Assembly (NCBI GenBank): GCA_023014485.1 | Contig: JAJOZX010000487.1 | Coordinates: 802,001-866,000 of the forward strand | Source of the DNA: Bathynomus jamesi | Lineage: Eukaryota > Arthropoda > Malacostraca > Isopoda > Cirolanidae | Direction of reading: 5' to 3' | Length of the DNA: 64,000 nucleotides | In this document: piece by piece, positions 1 to 11,117 of the stretch | Numbering within the stretch: the stretch's first letter is position 1 | Layout: every line of letters begins with the position of its first letter | Position numbers and translations under genes: made by a program | Notes under the pieces: generated by a model | The model's database searches: none | What the model saw: only the letters and a program-made list of their open reading frames with translations | Told to the model about the DNA's origin: nothing

Positions 1-870
1 AAGTGGCCATTAATTGTCAAAGTGTCTAACTGGAAAAGTATACCTAGCGGCGTGCCTCAGGGATCAGTTCTTGGACCAGCTCTTTTTATTATTTATATCA
101 TGACATTGACGTAAGAATTAAGAGAATAATTTCGAAATTTTCGGATGATACCAAACTACGGGGACGAACAAAATCAGCGACAGAATGTTTACCGGTTCAA
201 CAAGATATTAATAAGTTACTCGAGTGGGCCGAAATTTTGCAAATTAACTTTAATATAGATAAATGTAAAACGTTGCATATCGGTAGAAGCAATGTTAAAG
301 AAAAGTGTATTTTATGCACGACAAGACACTAACGAGTGTAACGGAAGAAAAAGATTTAGGTATTATTGTTACCGATACTCTTAAACCGAGTAAGCAATGT
401 ATCGAAACGGACAGAAAAGCAAATAGAATCTTAGGATTTATTCGTAAATCATTTGAATTTAAGTCGGAGAAAACAATACTAACATTATATAATTCCTTAG
501 TACGCCCTCACCTGTAATGCTGCGTTCAGTCTCAAATTAGCGAGTAAACATTTTAATTCTAATAAACCTAAACATATTTTCTTCAGTCGTGGAGTTAATT
601 TGTGGAGTGGATCGCCAGCCAGCGTAGTTCAAAGTAATTTGATCAAATCCATTGAAAAGAGACTAGATGTTTATCTGGTCTTAAACTCCCAGTTAGAGCA
701 TCTGTTAGCGCGTAGAAGTATTGTAGACTTTTCACTCGGATTTCCTCTTCTTTACGTCAAAAATTTCACTTTATCTTTAATTTTTTTTCCTTCCTTTCAA
801 CCTCTTTTCTGTGCTTTGCTTTGAAACTTTCACTTGCCTTTAAATTTTCTTACATCTTTTAACTTTCCTT
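1..870 (+). pseudogene. CR1-like non-LTR reverse transcriptase, 3' part, internally deleted
   Basis: The first 530 bases read, with a few frame breaks, as the end of a reverse-transcriptase domain. The GVPQGSVLGP box lies at about 50-80 and a FSDDTKL version of the FADD catalytic box at about 137-160. The typical CR1 segment with EKDLGIIV and TLYNSLVRPHL follows. After 520 the frame breaks and the text jumps to the extreme C-terminus (RGVNLW at about 590, KRLDVYL at about 655-680), so roughly 100 codons between these blocks are missing. The left part of the element lies outside the window. It is a dead copy of the family seen complete at 16580-19130. Confidence 0.8.
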
Positions 871-1190
871 CTTAAATAGACAGCCTCGTAGGGATCAGTC
901 AGTCTGTTGCTGTTTGGCGTCCTTTGTATTCCTTGTTATTAGCATATTCGCAGGACCGGGGCTAGAAGTTCCCCAAATGAGGACCCTCTCCCGTTTGACA
1001 GTTCACTGTGAAGTTGCGTACGAGTGTGATGTTGCATGGAGAAATATAAAATTTATATAATTTATGGTAGTGCATTCACCGAACGTAGCAAGAGATTCCT
1101 CCTGGTGAGGGGATGTCCTATTTATATAAATAACACCTACCCACCACTCTTTTGGTGTTTCTCTTCTTATCCCCTCTTTTTTTAGGACTA
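871..1190 (+). repeat. 3' untranslated tail of the CR1-like element
   Basis: This non-coding stretch follows the reverse-transcriptase remnant. Its sequence, containing ATATTCGCAGGACC, GGACCCTCTCCC and CCTGGTGAGG in that order, recurs in inverted orientation at about 50480-50700. That marks it as a repeated retrotransposon tail rather than unique DNA. Confidence 0.6.
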
Positions 1191-1706
1191 GGTAAATTGC
1201 TTCACTGCCTCAACAGCAACAGCATATACTGCTTACCTAAAGGTTAAACGAGAACGGAAACTGAAATTTTCCGTAACTTTCTGAAGCAGTTTCTCATATA
1301 GGTGTTGTTTAATGTAGTTCGCTTGAGAGCAATCGTTAACAAGACTCAAAACAGCTTGTTTGTTGACAGGCGTTTTCACGAAAATTTATGCAGAATTGTT
1401 CTTTGCAGAACTTTACGTCTACAAACTATGTGAAAGAATTTCATATTTTAATTAATAAGGCTATAATATAATATAGGGTGGATAGGCTCTACGTATTAGC
1501 TGTTTTGAATAAATTGAATTTCAATCATGAGGAATGCTACTCTTACAAACAAGGAAATAAATAAGTTTTTGGCTTTAGCTGTGAAGACCTGAATTTCCTC
1601 AGGTACAGTAGTCTTCAAAGAAACCAATGCATACCTAACCTGTTCACTATAAGCTTGAACAAGTATTTAGGTAATATTCTCATAAAAGTAAAAAAATTTG
1701 TGTTTA
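1191..1706. other. AT-rich flank, nothing recognised
   Basis: I see no open frame of substance, repeat or RNA gene here. It is the left flank of Polinton A and ends in the six-base target duplication. Confidence 0.5.
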
Positions 1707-1712
1707 CACACT
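1707..1712. repeat. Target-site duplication of Polinton A, left copy (CACACT)
   Basis: CACACT directly precedes the AGTAGCATGG terminus and is repeated exactly at 15212-15217 directly after the opposite terminus. Six bases is the duplication length known for Polintons. Confidence 0.92.
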
Positions 1713-2300
1713 AGTAGCATGGGGGCAAAATGGGAGAGTGCAGGAATGTTGCAGAGATAATGATCAATGTTGCAAAGGGGGTGGGGTATGTTGCAAAGGG
1801 GGGAGGGGGCATGCAATGAAAGGGGGAGGGGTATGCAGTGAAGGGGGGAGGTGGGTATGCAATGAAGGGGAGAGAGGGGAGGGAGAGGGGAGGGGTCTTC
1901 GGTGGGAGAAGGGAGGATGACCTCCCCCCAAAGGGGTAGCCTTAACCTAAGAGAGGAAGAGAAAGGAGGGACGGAGGAGGTCTTTGGGGGAGAAGGTGGG
2001 ATGTTCTTACCCCCAAAGGGAAACCTAACCTAAGTCTTAACCTAAGAAGGAAGGAGAGAGTTCTTTATTCCGCCAGAGTTCGCATCATTATGAACGTCCC
2101 GGAGCCAAGCAGGTCTTATATAGAGGATGGTGAGTTGCCAGATATCACTTCTTATATATGGAGGGGTTTACCAGATAGCATTTATTTTAATTGTTCAGGT
2201 ATACATTATTAGAGTTGGCAAATACCACCATTTATTTTAATTCACACGAGTTGCCGTTTTTATTTATTAGAAGCATGCGCAACTTTCTCCTTAAAGTTAT
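1713..2300 (+). repeat. Left terminal inverted repeat of Polinton A, G-rich
   Basis: It starts AGTAGCATGGGGGCAAAATG and pairs with the reverse complement of the right end, which reads AGTAGTATGGGCGCAAAATG. Inside, units of the form GTTGCAAAGGGGG or ATGCAATGAAGGGGG repeat about every 20-25 bases from 1740 to 1900, all with G runs on the plus strand. The open frames across this stretch are low-complexity and not genes. Homology to the right end fades and resumes further in, so the inner boundary is approximate. Confidence 0.8.
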
Positions 2301-2508
2301 TCACAAAGAGAATTAATTATTTAAACGAAACCCAATATTTATAGTAAAAGACATTTAAACTGAAAAAAATAAAACATCATTACATCATTCTGTTTATTAA
2401 ATATTGGAAATGTATAGGAAATAAATATACGCTAGAATGATAAAATAAAATAAAAAATAGTATAAGAAATACGAAACGTATAATCGTCAAAATAATAATT
2501 CAGGCGAA

Positions 2509-2567
<59 letters not shown>

Positions 2568-2932
2568 TGTTTGCCCCACTTTCTCCTTAACGTTATTCAG
2601 AAAGAGAATTAATTATTTAAACGAACCTCAATATTAACAATAAAAGAAATACACTAGACAATCGGCTAGTTAAAGAAATCGTTCCAATAACATATTCTCT
2701 AAGAATAATATTCAATTTACCATTCGCTTTCATTTATTCTAAAACCTTAGAATGTATACTGTCTATTTACTTTTGACAATCCTTTCTTCTCTGAAATAAA
2801 TAAAACATCATTCTGTTTATAATATATTGGAAATATATAGGAAATAAATATACGATGGAATGATCAAAAAATAAGATAAAAAATAATATAAGAAATACGA
2901 AACGTATAATCGTCAAAATGATAGTTCAGACG

Positions 2933-2966
<34 letters not shown>

Positions 2967-3010
2967 CTGTATTTGACCCACTTTCTCCTTAACGTTGTTC
3001 AATGAAAGAA
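2290..3010 (+). repeat. Two subterminal repeat modules with (AC)n tracts
   Basis: Two direct copies of a module of about 300-400 bases (from about 2292 and from about 2595) share GAGAATTAATTATTTAAACG, AGAAATACGAAACGTATAAT and an (AC)n tract (2513-2565 and 2936-2964). The CATCATTCTGTTTATTAAAT part is found inverted near the right end at about 14560-14630. The inverted repeat of the element is therefore longer than its G-rich tip and has been stretched by microsatellite growth. Confidence 0.65.
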
Positions 3011-3583
3011 GAAAGAAAAACCATATTTATTTTAACTAACTTCACCTAAAGTGTTTATTGTCATAAGGACTATAGTCTGCCAATAAATTTTTTCATTTCA
3101 CTTCATTTTCATTTCATCTCATTTCATTTCATTTCACTTCATCTCATTTCACTTCATTTCATTCCTTCTTTAAAACCTTCTCTGGAAGAAACAATGTACA
3201 AATTGTTTCAAGCTGACCGCAAGGCTAACAGCAAAGTTCCATTTGACCTAAATTCATTCCTTCTCTAAAGAATTTCCTCCTCTCGCTTCAGATATTAAAT
3301 TTGTCATTACCATTACTACTGAAGTTAAGAAAGTATTGTTTATTCTACAGAGCGTTCGGAAAGTCTCTCCGCAGTGCTATGTTAAACGCACAGGAAAATG
3401 AAAAAACTACAATATTTTCATTCAACCATGATTTAGTGATTTTATTACATAACCTTTTGATTTACAGCATGTGTTTTCCACCATTTTGCAGGCACAGAGC
3501 AACTCGTGATTGTTTTCCAATAGACCTTTGATTAAGTAATAAGTTTCCTCATCATATTCCCAATGCAACAATACATATGCGTG

Positions 3584-3634
<51 letters not shown>

Positions 3635-4119
3635 TGAGGACGGCACACACACACACACACACACATTATTAATTTTAAATCACTGTTAAAAATGATAATT
3701 ATCAGAAATCAACTTAAAGGGTTTGCATCAGACAATCGGTCAGCGCTCAACTCAAATGATGCATACAATTGTCTTAACTCTTGCCTTATTATTATTATTA
3801 TTACGTGCGGTGATTTTACGAAGTTCAGGCTTATCCGCCTCCTCTCTAGTTGGCCTGGTGAAGTAGTGAGTTGACTTCTTTTACTCTCCACTTCACATAG
3901 GTATACCCGACTCATCGGGGCTTGTTCTGTACCATGCGTCTAATATTCTTTTACACTCCATAGATTTTAGTTCCTACTTTTTTTTTCCGTACCGTAATAG
4001 TTGAAATTTCTCAGTGTTAAACTGCATATAAAAACCAAACGACTTCTCTTAAAACTTACTACATTATTATCCCTGTCCCAACCTTCATGCATTAAAAAAG
4101 TTCTACTTTATTGGTAACC
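3011..4119. other. Left arm of Polinton A, simple repeats only
   Basis: A (TTTCA)n-like stretch (about 3090-3165), (TA)n at 3584-3602, (GA)n at 3603-3631 and (CA)n at 3645-3665 are visible. Open frames across them are low-complexity. No gene is recognised. Confidence 0.5.
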
Positions 4120-4310
4120 TTCGATTAGCATCCCGCCGAATTGTTCATTTTGACGAGGGTGAAACATTTCACTCCGTCTTAGACCTACAATTTGACGTGG
4201 AAACCGAACTAAGCTGCAGCACGGGCGAGGAGAAACTACAATGTCATCGCCTGAGGTCTCAGCACCCCAGCATCTTAACCACTAGGATACCTAGGGCGCC
4301 CATTTATCTA
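4120..4310 (-). repeat. tRNA-derived SINE fragment inside Polinton A
   Basis: On the minus strand a tRNA-like unit with the A-box-like CTAGTGGTTAAGAT is followed by a decayed B-box region and the body seen in the SINEs at 15890-16200 and 23645-23890 (GGTCTAAG, then the AACAATTCGGCGG tail). Only the second tRNA-like unit and body are present. Confidence 0.6.
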
Positions 4311-4915
4311 TCAACCCAAGCAGACATTCATGAACTAAATACAAATTAATCACACTCCTACCCGAGAAGTAAAAAGTCAATCCATACATTAATCAAAGTT
4401 GAGGATCGAATAGTATGGCCACAAAACATAATAATGTACAAAAATCTTCTAGATTTCTTATTTTCTAAGGATCTTTGTTTTACTGTGCTGATTCGTCAGG
4501 ATTATGAAGCGTAACTGCACTAATTTTGTTTCCTGTGTACTGAGCTGAGCTGCTCTGATGAAGATATTCCTATAACGACATGCATCCGAAAAATTGAGGC
4601 TCAATTAGTATGGCCGCAAAATAATAAAACATTGTTGTGATAGAGATGGATGATCAATGTTCCGAGGGATATTGCATAAACGGGAGGGTTGGGGAAAACC
4701 AAGTAAAGTATGGACGCAAATGCAAATATTGGCGTGGTAGAGATTTGCAACTGCCAATACACGATGTGTGCATTAAATCTACGGAGAGAATATAAAGACA
4801 CCATTAGTCGACTACCGCATGGACCCATAATATAGGTGTTACGATTGGTACACATTTTATCCCGCTCAGTTATATTGACAACTAATCATTAAATTTACGA
4901 GCCGACTCTTAGTCT

Positions 4916-5060
4916 TTTGGGGCGGTGTTTCGGATCATGCGTAAAAAAGGAAATATTTTCAGCTGGGAGTCACAGTAATTATTTTCAACAGTGAATAAAC
5001 ATTCCCTCAGCTGGGAGTCACAGTAATTATTTTCAACAGTGAATAAACATTCCCCTCGCC
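4916..5060 (+). promoter_or_regulatory. Decayed early promoter of Polinton A with a 48-bp duplication
   Basis: It aligns with the promoter of element B at 32252-32348. The GC box has decayed to GGGGCGGTGTTT and the TATA box to GTAAAAAAGG. A 48-base segment beginning TCAGCTGGGAGTCACAG is present twice in tandem (4959-5006 and 5007-5054), just before the start codon at 5061. Transcription-start placement is inferred only. Confidence 0.5.
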
Positions 5061-5642
5061 ATGAGTCAAGAACTTTATAGTTTATCGGATTTATATCAAG
5101 ATGGTGACATTGTAGCATTGTCTACAATTAATCTTTTTAACGCCGCTGACTGGGCTGGATTATTTCCAACGCAAACCGTTGATGATATTTGCAATGATGC
5201 TCCTTACGATCCGACGCAAGGGACTGCCGTAGAAATGTAAGTGCCTATAATTTATTTTTTGGAGTCAATTATTCACAAACTTGTACGTGTCAGAAAGAGG
5301 CTTATTTCGTTATATATATGGAGGGTTGTAGTAATTCACCTCATAATATTAAAAATACTTCATTTAGGTAAACGCAATTATGCTAATATCCTGTTTTCAT
5401 TCATTGATTTTTTTTATAGCAATCTTTTGCATGTTTTTTTATATAAATTCAAATGTTATTCGTAATTATCTCTTAAAGGAACTTCTCTGAGCGGTTCAAA
5501 GATATCTTTACATTGTAATACTCTTACTATATGTATACTCTGTGTATGTTTTTATTAAAAAAGATTCAGTATGAACATTATTCTCTCTCATTTAAGGTCC
5601 GATGATGATTTGACGTGTTATACAATCTTTTCGTTTTAAAGA
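5061..5642 (+). pseudogene. Early spliced small acidic protein, element A copy (broken)
   Basis: Exon 1 (5061-5236) encodes about 58 residues with the block TQTVDDICNDAPYDPTQGT. It ends at a strong splice donor, AT then GTAAGT. The acceptor TTTAAG lies at 5591-5596, and exon 2 opens with MSDDDL, as in element B. Without splicing the frame stops directly after the donor. In this copy exon 2 has lost two bases relative to B and stops after about a dozen codons. It is the leftmost gene and is transcribed away from the left terminus. I do not recognise the family; the acidic composition is all that can be said. Confidence 0.6.
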
Positions 5643-5777
5643 ACCCCATGTCATGGATCTGGATAAGGAGATAGAAGATTTACCAAGCAATCAGTCCCAA
5701 CGAATGTCACATCATTAACGAAATAATGTGGTTTTTTTGTATGATCTTTTTTTGGGGGGAAGAAGACACAATGTATT

Positions 5778-6160
5778 TTCATCAATTTATTAAATGAAAG
5801 AAATCGTGTTTTTAGCACAATAACCATCTTAAACTACAGAATATACAAACTAACATTATTGGTTACAAATATATATATATATATATATACATATAGATAC
5901 ACACGAACAAAACATCATACTATACAACGAGTATGCACAATCGGAAAACGGCTTTTTATCTGTCTGCATACCATTTCATCAATTTATTAAATGAAAGAAA
6001 TCATGTTTTTAGTACAATAACCATCTTAAACTACAGAATATACAAACTAACATTATTGGTTACAAATATATATATATACACACGAACAAAACATCATACT
6101 ATACAACGAGTACGCACAATTGGAAAGCGGCTTTTTATCTGTCTGCATACCATTTCATCG
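5778..6160. repeat. Tandem duplication beside the protease gene
   Basis: Two units of about 190 bases (from about 5778 and about 5976) share ATCAATTTATTAAATGAAAG and the ACACGAACAAAACATCATAC segment, with a (TA)n tract inside. Element B has a single copy at about 33358-33500. Confidence 0.7.
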
Positions 6161-6192
6161 TTTCGTTGAGTGTGGCAAGGGTCGAATACATT

Positions 6193-6573
6193 TTAAGAAT
6201 TTATGAAGTCTTTACCGCTTGACATACGCATGAGAAATGAAAGGCAGTACATTCCACACGTATTACTAAAATATCCTTGCAACCGGAATGGGTTCCATAC
6301 AAGTTCGGGGATATGCAACTGGCCGAGAAATTTTACAATAAGAGGGTCATTCCAGAGTTGAGTCCAGAGTGAATCAAAATAGTACAGGCGGTTCCTATTT
6401 TTAAAATAGTTTGCAAACCAATGAATCCCTTCATTACCAACGACAACTGTGTTAGTAAGACTACCGAAATCTTGCGTAGTTGGCAAATTCAATGTTTCAT
6501 TCTTCGCAAACACACCGATAAATTTGGAACGTGTGATTCGTTCACTGTTCATTACTCTGAAGTGTATTCGCAT
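6193..6573 (-). CDS. Adenain-type cysteine protease (PRO), element A
   Basis: About 126 residues with the adenovirus-protease-like order of catalytic motifs: GNEGIHW (His) at residues 48-54, YYFDSLW (Asp) near 66-72, and the LQGYFSNTCGMYC block (Gln and Cys) near 98-110. In Polintons this protease is expected to mature capsid proteins. Compared with the 146-residue copy in B the last 20 residues are lost through a frame break after FINS, so activity is doubtful. It lies just after the capsid gene on the same strand. The N-terminus differs slightly from B, where the start is better defined. Confidence 0.85.
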   Translation of the reverse strand: MRIHFRVMNSERITRSKFIGVFAKNETLNLPTTQDFGSLTNTVVVGNEGIHWFANYFKNRNRLYYFDSLWTQLWNDPLIVKFLGQLHIPELVWNPFRLQGYFSNTCGMYCLSFLMRMSSGKDFINS

Positions 6574-6578
6574 CCAAT

Positions 6579-7430
6579 TTAAAAGTCAGTGGTAATGCCC
6601 CTAAATCTGTCTACTTCTGTTAGGGCTTGTGACGCGAGATATACTAGTACACTAATAGGTGCGTCTATAGGATTGGTGAATTCCAACCTGACTGAGATGT
6701 TTCCACTCTGCTGTGGACTAAAATGAGTATTTACGCTAGCAGATAAGTCAGGTGTGATGTCAAACAGATAAAGGTTAAATTGATCAATGAATTCTTTCTG
6801 CGTTACCCCATTCCCGAGCTCATCACAATCACCTGCAATATGGGCCAGATTACTATATGCTCTCGCGCAAAGCGGTAACACAGTATCTGATGAATAGTCC
6901 GTATTCAATGTTCCTCCCAACACAATGCCATTAACGTATAGAGTTCTATTTTTAAATCCGAAATTCTCGAATTTAAAGGCACTGTTTTTATATTTTCCAT
7001 TCACCGAAGCATGGTTCTGCATTCCAATTAATATCCTTTTAGGAAGATTTCCAAGGGCGATGTTTTCTATCTGTTTCGATGCCAATCCTGCTGGCAACGT
7101 GTATAGTTTTATTTGTACTCTCTTAATAGGGTATTTTACTGTGGCGTTTAGTAAATTTTCCTCAATTTCTAGTTGTTTTGGTGAACTTAATTTCACTCGC
7201 CGTACGCGGAGGTATGTCTCCATAATGTGAACCACAATGGGTTTTGCTCCCTCTTCTTGATCAGCATCCAGATTTAAAATCTCTCAGGATTCGTGCGGGT
7301 GAGCTTTATTTTCATATCCACCCCATTCACAAGCAACTTCTGGAATGTGAAATCTGTATGCAGGCGTCCAAAACACTCGTATATCTTCTTTTTAGAATTT
7401 TTAAATTTGTCCTTTATACTACTTTCGTAG
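6579..7430 (-). pseudogene. Major capsid protein candidate (F54H12.2-like), C-terminal part, element A
   Basis: An open frame of 218 codons (6579-7235) plus frame-broken remnants to about 7430. It matches the C-terminal half of the capsid candidate in B (shared block LRVRRVKLSSPKQLEIE) and keeps the true C-terminus, which B reaches only after a frameshift. The N-terminal half is missing: near 7430 the sequence jumps straight into the core-protein gene. The family is one commonly seen in arthropod Polintons; assignment to the double jelly-roll capsid protein rests on family knowledge and gene context. Confidence 0.75.
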
Positions 7431-7440
7431 TATAAAGTGG

Positions 7441-7758
7441 CTTAATGCCACGTGATGGTAATCCCTTCTTCCGGACAGTCCTCTTCTTCCCGCCACTACG
7501 CATTTTTCTCTGCATATTTGACGATTTCGTCCAGTGCACGTTTTAAATGTTTTTTTAAGAGCTTCTTTAGGTTTAGCCACAGCCAATATGTCTTCTGCTG
7601 TGTTAAGACCTGATTGTAGCGCTTTCTTTCCAAGGTATCTGGCACCCCTCTTCAGCAAAGGAGCAGCCGTACGTAGTATGGTTGAAAAAAATGGACCCAA
7701 GTCCACTACCACGCTGGTATATCACCCCTCGATAGACGGTGAAAGGCTTTCTGTCCAT
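7441..7758 (-). pseudogene. Adenovirus pX/mu-like basic core protein, element A (broken)
   Basis: The start at 7758 overlaps the stop of the penton-like gene as TAATG. A frameshift after about 25 codons separates the start from the conserved block ILRTAAPLLKRGARYLGKKA. The C-terminal region is altered and truncated by the deletion that removed the capsid N-terminus. Its intact relative is in B at 35323-35679. Confidence 0.75.
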
Positions 7759-8627
7759 TATAACTCAGTGCGTCGAAAGTGCAGCTTCACTGTTAAGCTC
7801 CCGTTACCGAATGGGAAATTTTTACCTTCAATTGTTCTTATATATATATTGAGATATTGGTTATTAGATTAGTTGCGACGTTCATATAATGGGGTCTGTC
7901 ATATGTAATACTCAAACTCCTTCCTCTATGGTTGGAAATGTGAGCAATGCGCAGCAGACGTGCCTGGGGATCCCCAACAAACTGGTGCTCCACTATATTG
8001 CTGTAAATATAGCACATGTCTGCGGGTTTATAGCCGTCAACCATTTTCTCCAATTTCAACTGATACATTAGGCTGGACAAGTCGTGTTGTGCCTCGTGAA
8101 ATGTGTCTCTTTGGAAGGCTGCGTTATATCGTCCATCGGTTATAATTTTGAACACTCTTTGATCTTTAATATTTCGGTTAGCCTGCGGTTTTAGGGCCAT
8201 AGTGCATGCATGGGGATCGTTGTTTACGATTTCGTATATTAAATCGCCCGTAAGATTTGAGCTTTTTAAACTTACGTTTAAGTCTCTCACAGCATCCTCG
8301 GCCTCACCATAGTGACCCGGCCCTAGTGTTACTTCTGTACTGTAATACTGTGCATACCGTCTGGGTGGGACGCATGGTTTCATCCCGAGTTACCCCGGCT
8401 TTTTCACACTCGTTACAGTCTCTAAGAATCGTAAAAACGGTATCTTTATAATCAGTATTTAAAAAGAGGGTGTCCAGCTGAATTTCACATATCCCCACCT
8501 CATACGAATCACGGCCCAATTCATTGGGTCCATGGAGCTCTGTTACAAAGTTGGCTAGTGTGTTGTTAAGGTGTACAGACAGGGACGAGGAGGACGGGAA
8601 TGTGACGCAGAAATGGTTAGGAGCCAT
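7758..8627 (-). pseudogene. Penton-like minor capsid protein (PX type), element A
   Basis: Two overlapping frames make one protein of about 285 residues. The N-terminal frame (8304-8627) starts with MAPNHFCVTFPSSSSLSVHL, and the main frame runs 7838-8383 with DMCYIYSNIVEHQFVGD, the family signature of the Polinton single jelly-roll minor capsid protein. A private frameshift joins them near 8330. The main frame then ends at a TAA inside a short TA run (about 7838-7848), whereas the family-like C-terminus (GNGSLTVKLHFRR) continues in the -1 frame to a stop at 7758-7760. The same TA-run break is present in B. Confidence 0.8.
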
Positions 8628-8635
8628 GTTGCATA

Positions 8636-9698
8636 CTATTTAAGCTTCATTATTGCATCAGCTTTTATATAGGTATTGAAGCTTTCTGGGTACCCTAGCC
8701 ATTTCATCAGGTACATTTTTCTCTTTCCTGAACCTTTGCTTCCTAAAATTTTCTCAATTTTAAACACATTTTTTCCTAAATTAAATGCCACTTTCTGCAA
8801 CTCCTCGCGGTAAAAGCCTCCTACGATTTCTTCCCCATTCAAATCTTCAACGTAATACATCATTATCTCACCTTTAGGTCTCATAGCCCTAACTTTAAAA
8901 ATCTCACGTGTCCATCCTTGCTCAAATCCCTTCGCGAATTTATTTCCCGAACGCGACAGCCTTACATGATCATTGATTTTGAAACGCGCAGAGTGTGGTG
9001 GTGTTCCACCTCTTCTTTCACCTCTGGGCGCGTACCTCTTTCTAAAACCTCGTTAGGTGTTGTCCCACTCGTGCGATGGTGTGAGCGGTTGTAGGATGAG
9101 GCCAATGATTCCAGAATGTCTAGAAATCTGTATGTGTTTTTATGTGTAAAATAGCGGTGCATGCGTTCCTTTATGGTACGTTGAACTCTTTCAGCTAAAG
9201 AAGCCTTATGTATAGAATTGGTTGTGTAATAGCTGATATTAAAATCTGTCAACATGTTCTGAAAAGCACGGCCTATAAATTCCTTCCCCATATCAGTACA
9301 AAAATAGCTAGGAGGAACCGTGTTTTCTTTTAACATCAGTGTTTTGGTGGCTTTAGCAACTGTTTCAGGCGATTTATTTTTCAGAGGAATTTGCAACAGA
9401 TATCTAGAGAATACATCTATTATGAATAGAATGTAGCGGTAACCATCGTTATACACAGAATATCTTTGCATGTCTGTTAAATCTGCTTGCCAAATAGAGT
9501 CAGTCGACGCAGCTGTTGTCTTGGCTGTTTTAAAACTTTTTCTCACAGGCTTATGAAGTGTATAAGCGTCCTGCTCCCGCAAAAATCTCTCAACATCTTT
9601 TTTCCTACTCCGTAAACACTTCTGTACAATCTATCTACGCCTTCGTAGGATGATGGGTTAGAAATGTCATAATAACGTCTTCTTAATATGTTAGCCAT
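8636..9698 (-). pseudogene. Retroviral-type integrase with C-terminal chromodomain (INT), element A
   Basis: About 350 codons. The N-terminal block YYDISNPSSYEGVDRLYR is followed by a frame change at the A-run 9597-9603, where A AAA AAG in frame leads into the -1 frame with REQDAYTLHKPV. The DDE core is clear: WQADL (Asp), YFCTDMGKEF (Asp), SLAERVQRTIKER (Glu). After NYN-type residues (SSYNRSHHRT) a second, private frameshift near 8960 precedes a chromodomain (8636-8790; KMYLMKWLGYPESFNTYI). The start overlaps the preceding gene by 16 bases, and the stop lies 8 bases before the penton start. Confidence 0.88.
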
Positions 9699-10405
9699 TT
9701 GAGTATTTTAGAGGCACGTGGGTAGGGTTGACCATTGTTTAACCTCTTCTTTCTTCTCTTCAAAGGTGTTACCGCCGGGGGTGATGGCGTCTTCAATTGT
9801 GTCACGTGCGACGCATGTTCCAAGTCTTTTAACCTGTTCAGATTTCCTACCACTGTTTTGGGGACATTTATTTGTTGTAGTCTTGCTTTAATATGCTTCC
9901 ATCCTGATGGTGAGGGCCTATCCCACTTTCTCACCAGATCATGGACAATGTCCATGATATTCGATCCCTGTACCTTTGATCCTTCCACAATGATCTCGCC
10001 TGTATCGGTCCATTGTATGGCGGGGTCCTCATTCAATAGATTATAAAGACTTAAACCTTTATTCCTCAATGTATGTGGGAGGGTGTTTTTTAATACATGC
10101 TCGATATGTTGTGTGGCCAGTCCCTTAATCTTTGGTTGGTCAGCTCTATCGTCGGACACAGGTCGTATGTCACCATGTCCATCGTTCCCCTTGCTGTGCC
10201 TAATAACCACGGGAATCTCTGTCGGGTTCTTATAATTTTCGTACTCGTGAAGAAATTTCTGCAGAGCTTCTTGGTATGTGATTTTTCAGTTTAATAGAGC
10301 TAGCAATTCACTTTCCGTTCTTTTAAGTCTGCTTTTACGGGGATCTAGATCCGTGTCTGGATTCTTTGAACTTTGGAGTGAAGCATACATTACCACTTTC
10401 TTCAT
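9683..10405 (-). pseudogene. Conserved Polinton protein of unknown function, element A
   Basis: The start ATG at 10405 gives MKKVV, the usual beginning of this family. A premature TGA about 43 codons in (near 10289) breaks the frame, which then runs openly from about 10210 to 9683 with the signature GSNIMDIVHDLVRKW, GWKHIKARLQQINVPK and GNLNRLKDLE. I know this domain from gene neighbourhoods with F54H12.2-like proteins in metazoan Polintons; its role is not established. A lysine/arginine-rich tail (RRKKRLN) follows. The last 16 bases overlap the integrase start. Confidence 0.75.
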
Positions 10406-10418
10406 TATACTAACCTAG

Positions 10419-10726
10419 TCAGTAAAGGACCCAAAACTGAAAATAAGATGGTAGGAATGACCCTCCTCTTTGTACAATAATTCGTTTTTCTTCCCTACAG
10501 TTTGACTTTTACGAGCGAGTGCACGTATTATGTTCTGTTAACGGCGTAGGCGAGCCTTCTGAGGTGGTTTCATTGATACATTGCAATTTATAGCGTTAAG
10601 ACAGATTTCACAGATGCATTTTAAAAAGTCGGAGTCGATATTTTTAATAAACATCTGCTGCATTGCCCGGGGCAACCGATGATAGATTTTTATTAATTCA
10701 TGGTATTTCTTTAGCCTCTTTGTCAT
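10419..10726 (-). pseudogene. Small basic conserved Polinton protein (CICE motif), element A
   Basis: It starts at 10726, where ATGA overlaps the ATPase stop. The first 62 residues include FLKCICEICLNAINCNV, the signature of a small protein found beside F54H12.2-like genes. One frameshift near 10540 (a stop in the original frame) separates this from the basic C-terminal part that reads KKKRIIVQRGG to about 10419. Function unknown. Confidence 0.7.
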
Positions 10727-10886
10727 TCTGGAATATACACCGTTTCAAGTTCGTTTGGAAATATATTCGTTCTTAAAAGCACCCTAAACGTGTTTAGGGG
10801 ATGAAGGTCGCAAAGCAACTATCCGTAACGCGTGCTTGTAACTTCTTTATAAATCTCCAAAAACTCCTTACGCTGATTCGGGAACA

Positions 10887-10894
10887 TTTGATTG
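10887..10894. repeat. 8-bp target duplication of the hAT MITE (TTTGATTG)
   Basis: TTTGATTG occurs at 10887-10894 and again at 11118-11125. Element B has a single TTTGATTG at the equivalent empty site (about 38795-38802). Confidence 0.9.
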
Positions 10895-11117
10895 CAGAGC
10901 TGGGCACTTGCGTTTTTTTTTGCGGTACTGCGGTACTGCGGTACTACCGCACTACCAAACCGGTACCGCATAACGCAGTACCGCAAAGGATCGCTGAAAG
11001 TACAGGCTGTACTTTCAGCGATCCTTTGCGGTACTGCGTTATGCGGTACCGGTTTGGTAGTGCGGTAGTACCGCAGTACCGCAATACCGCAAAAAAAAAC
11101 GCAAGTGCCCAGCTCTG
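10895..11117. mobile_element. Perfect-hairpin hAT MITE, 223 bp
   Basis: The element begins CAGAGCTGGGCACTTGCG and ends with its reverse complement. The whole length folds back on itself: two arms of 111 bases around a single central base at 11006, differing at very few positions. The 8-bp duplication and CAG-type ends place it in the hAT superfamily. Inside, short GCGGTACT repeats occur. The open frame across it is an artefact of the palindrome. Confidence 0.9.

Noticed and set aside
3422..3664. 80-codon minus-strand frame
   Set aside because: It is built on (CA)n, (GA)n and (TA)n tracts.
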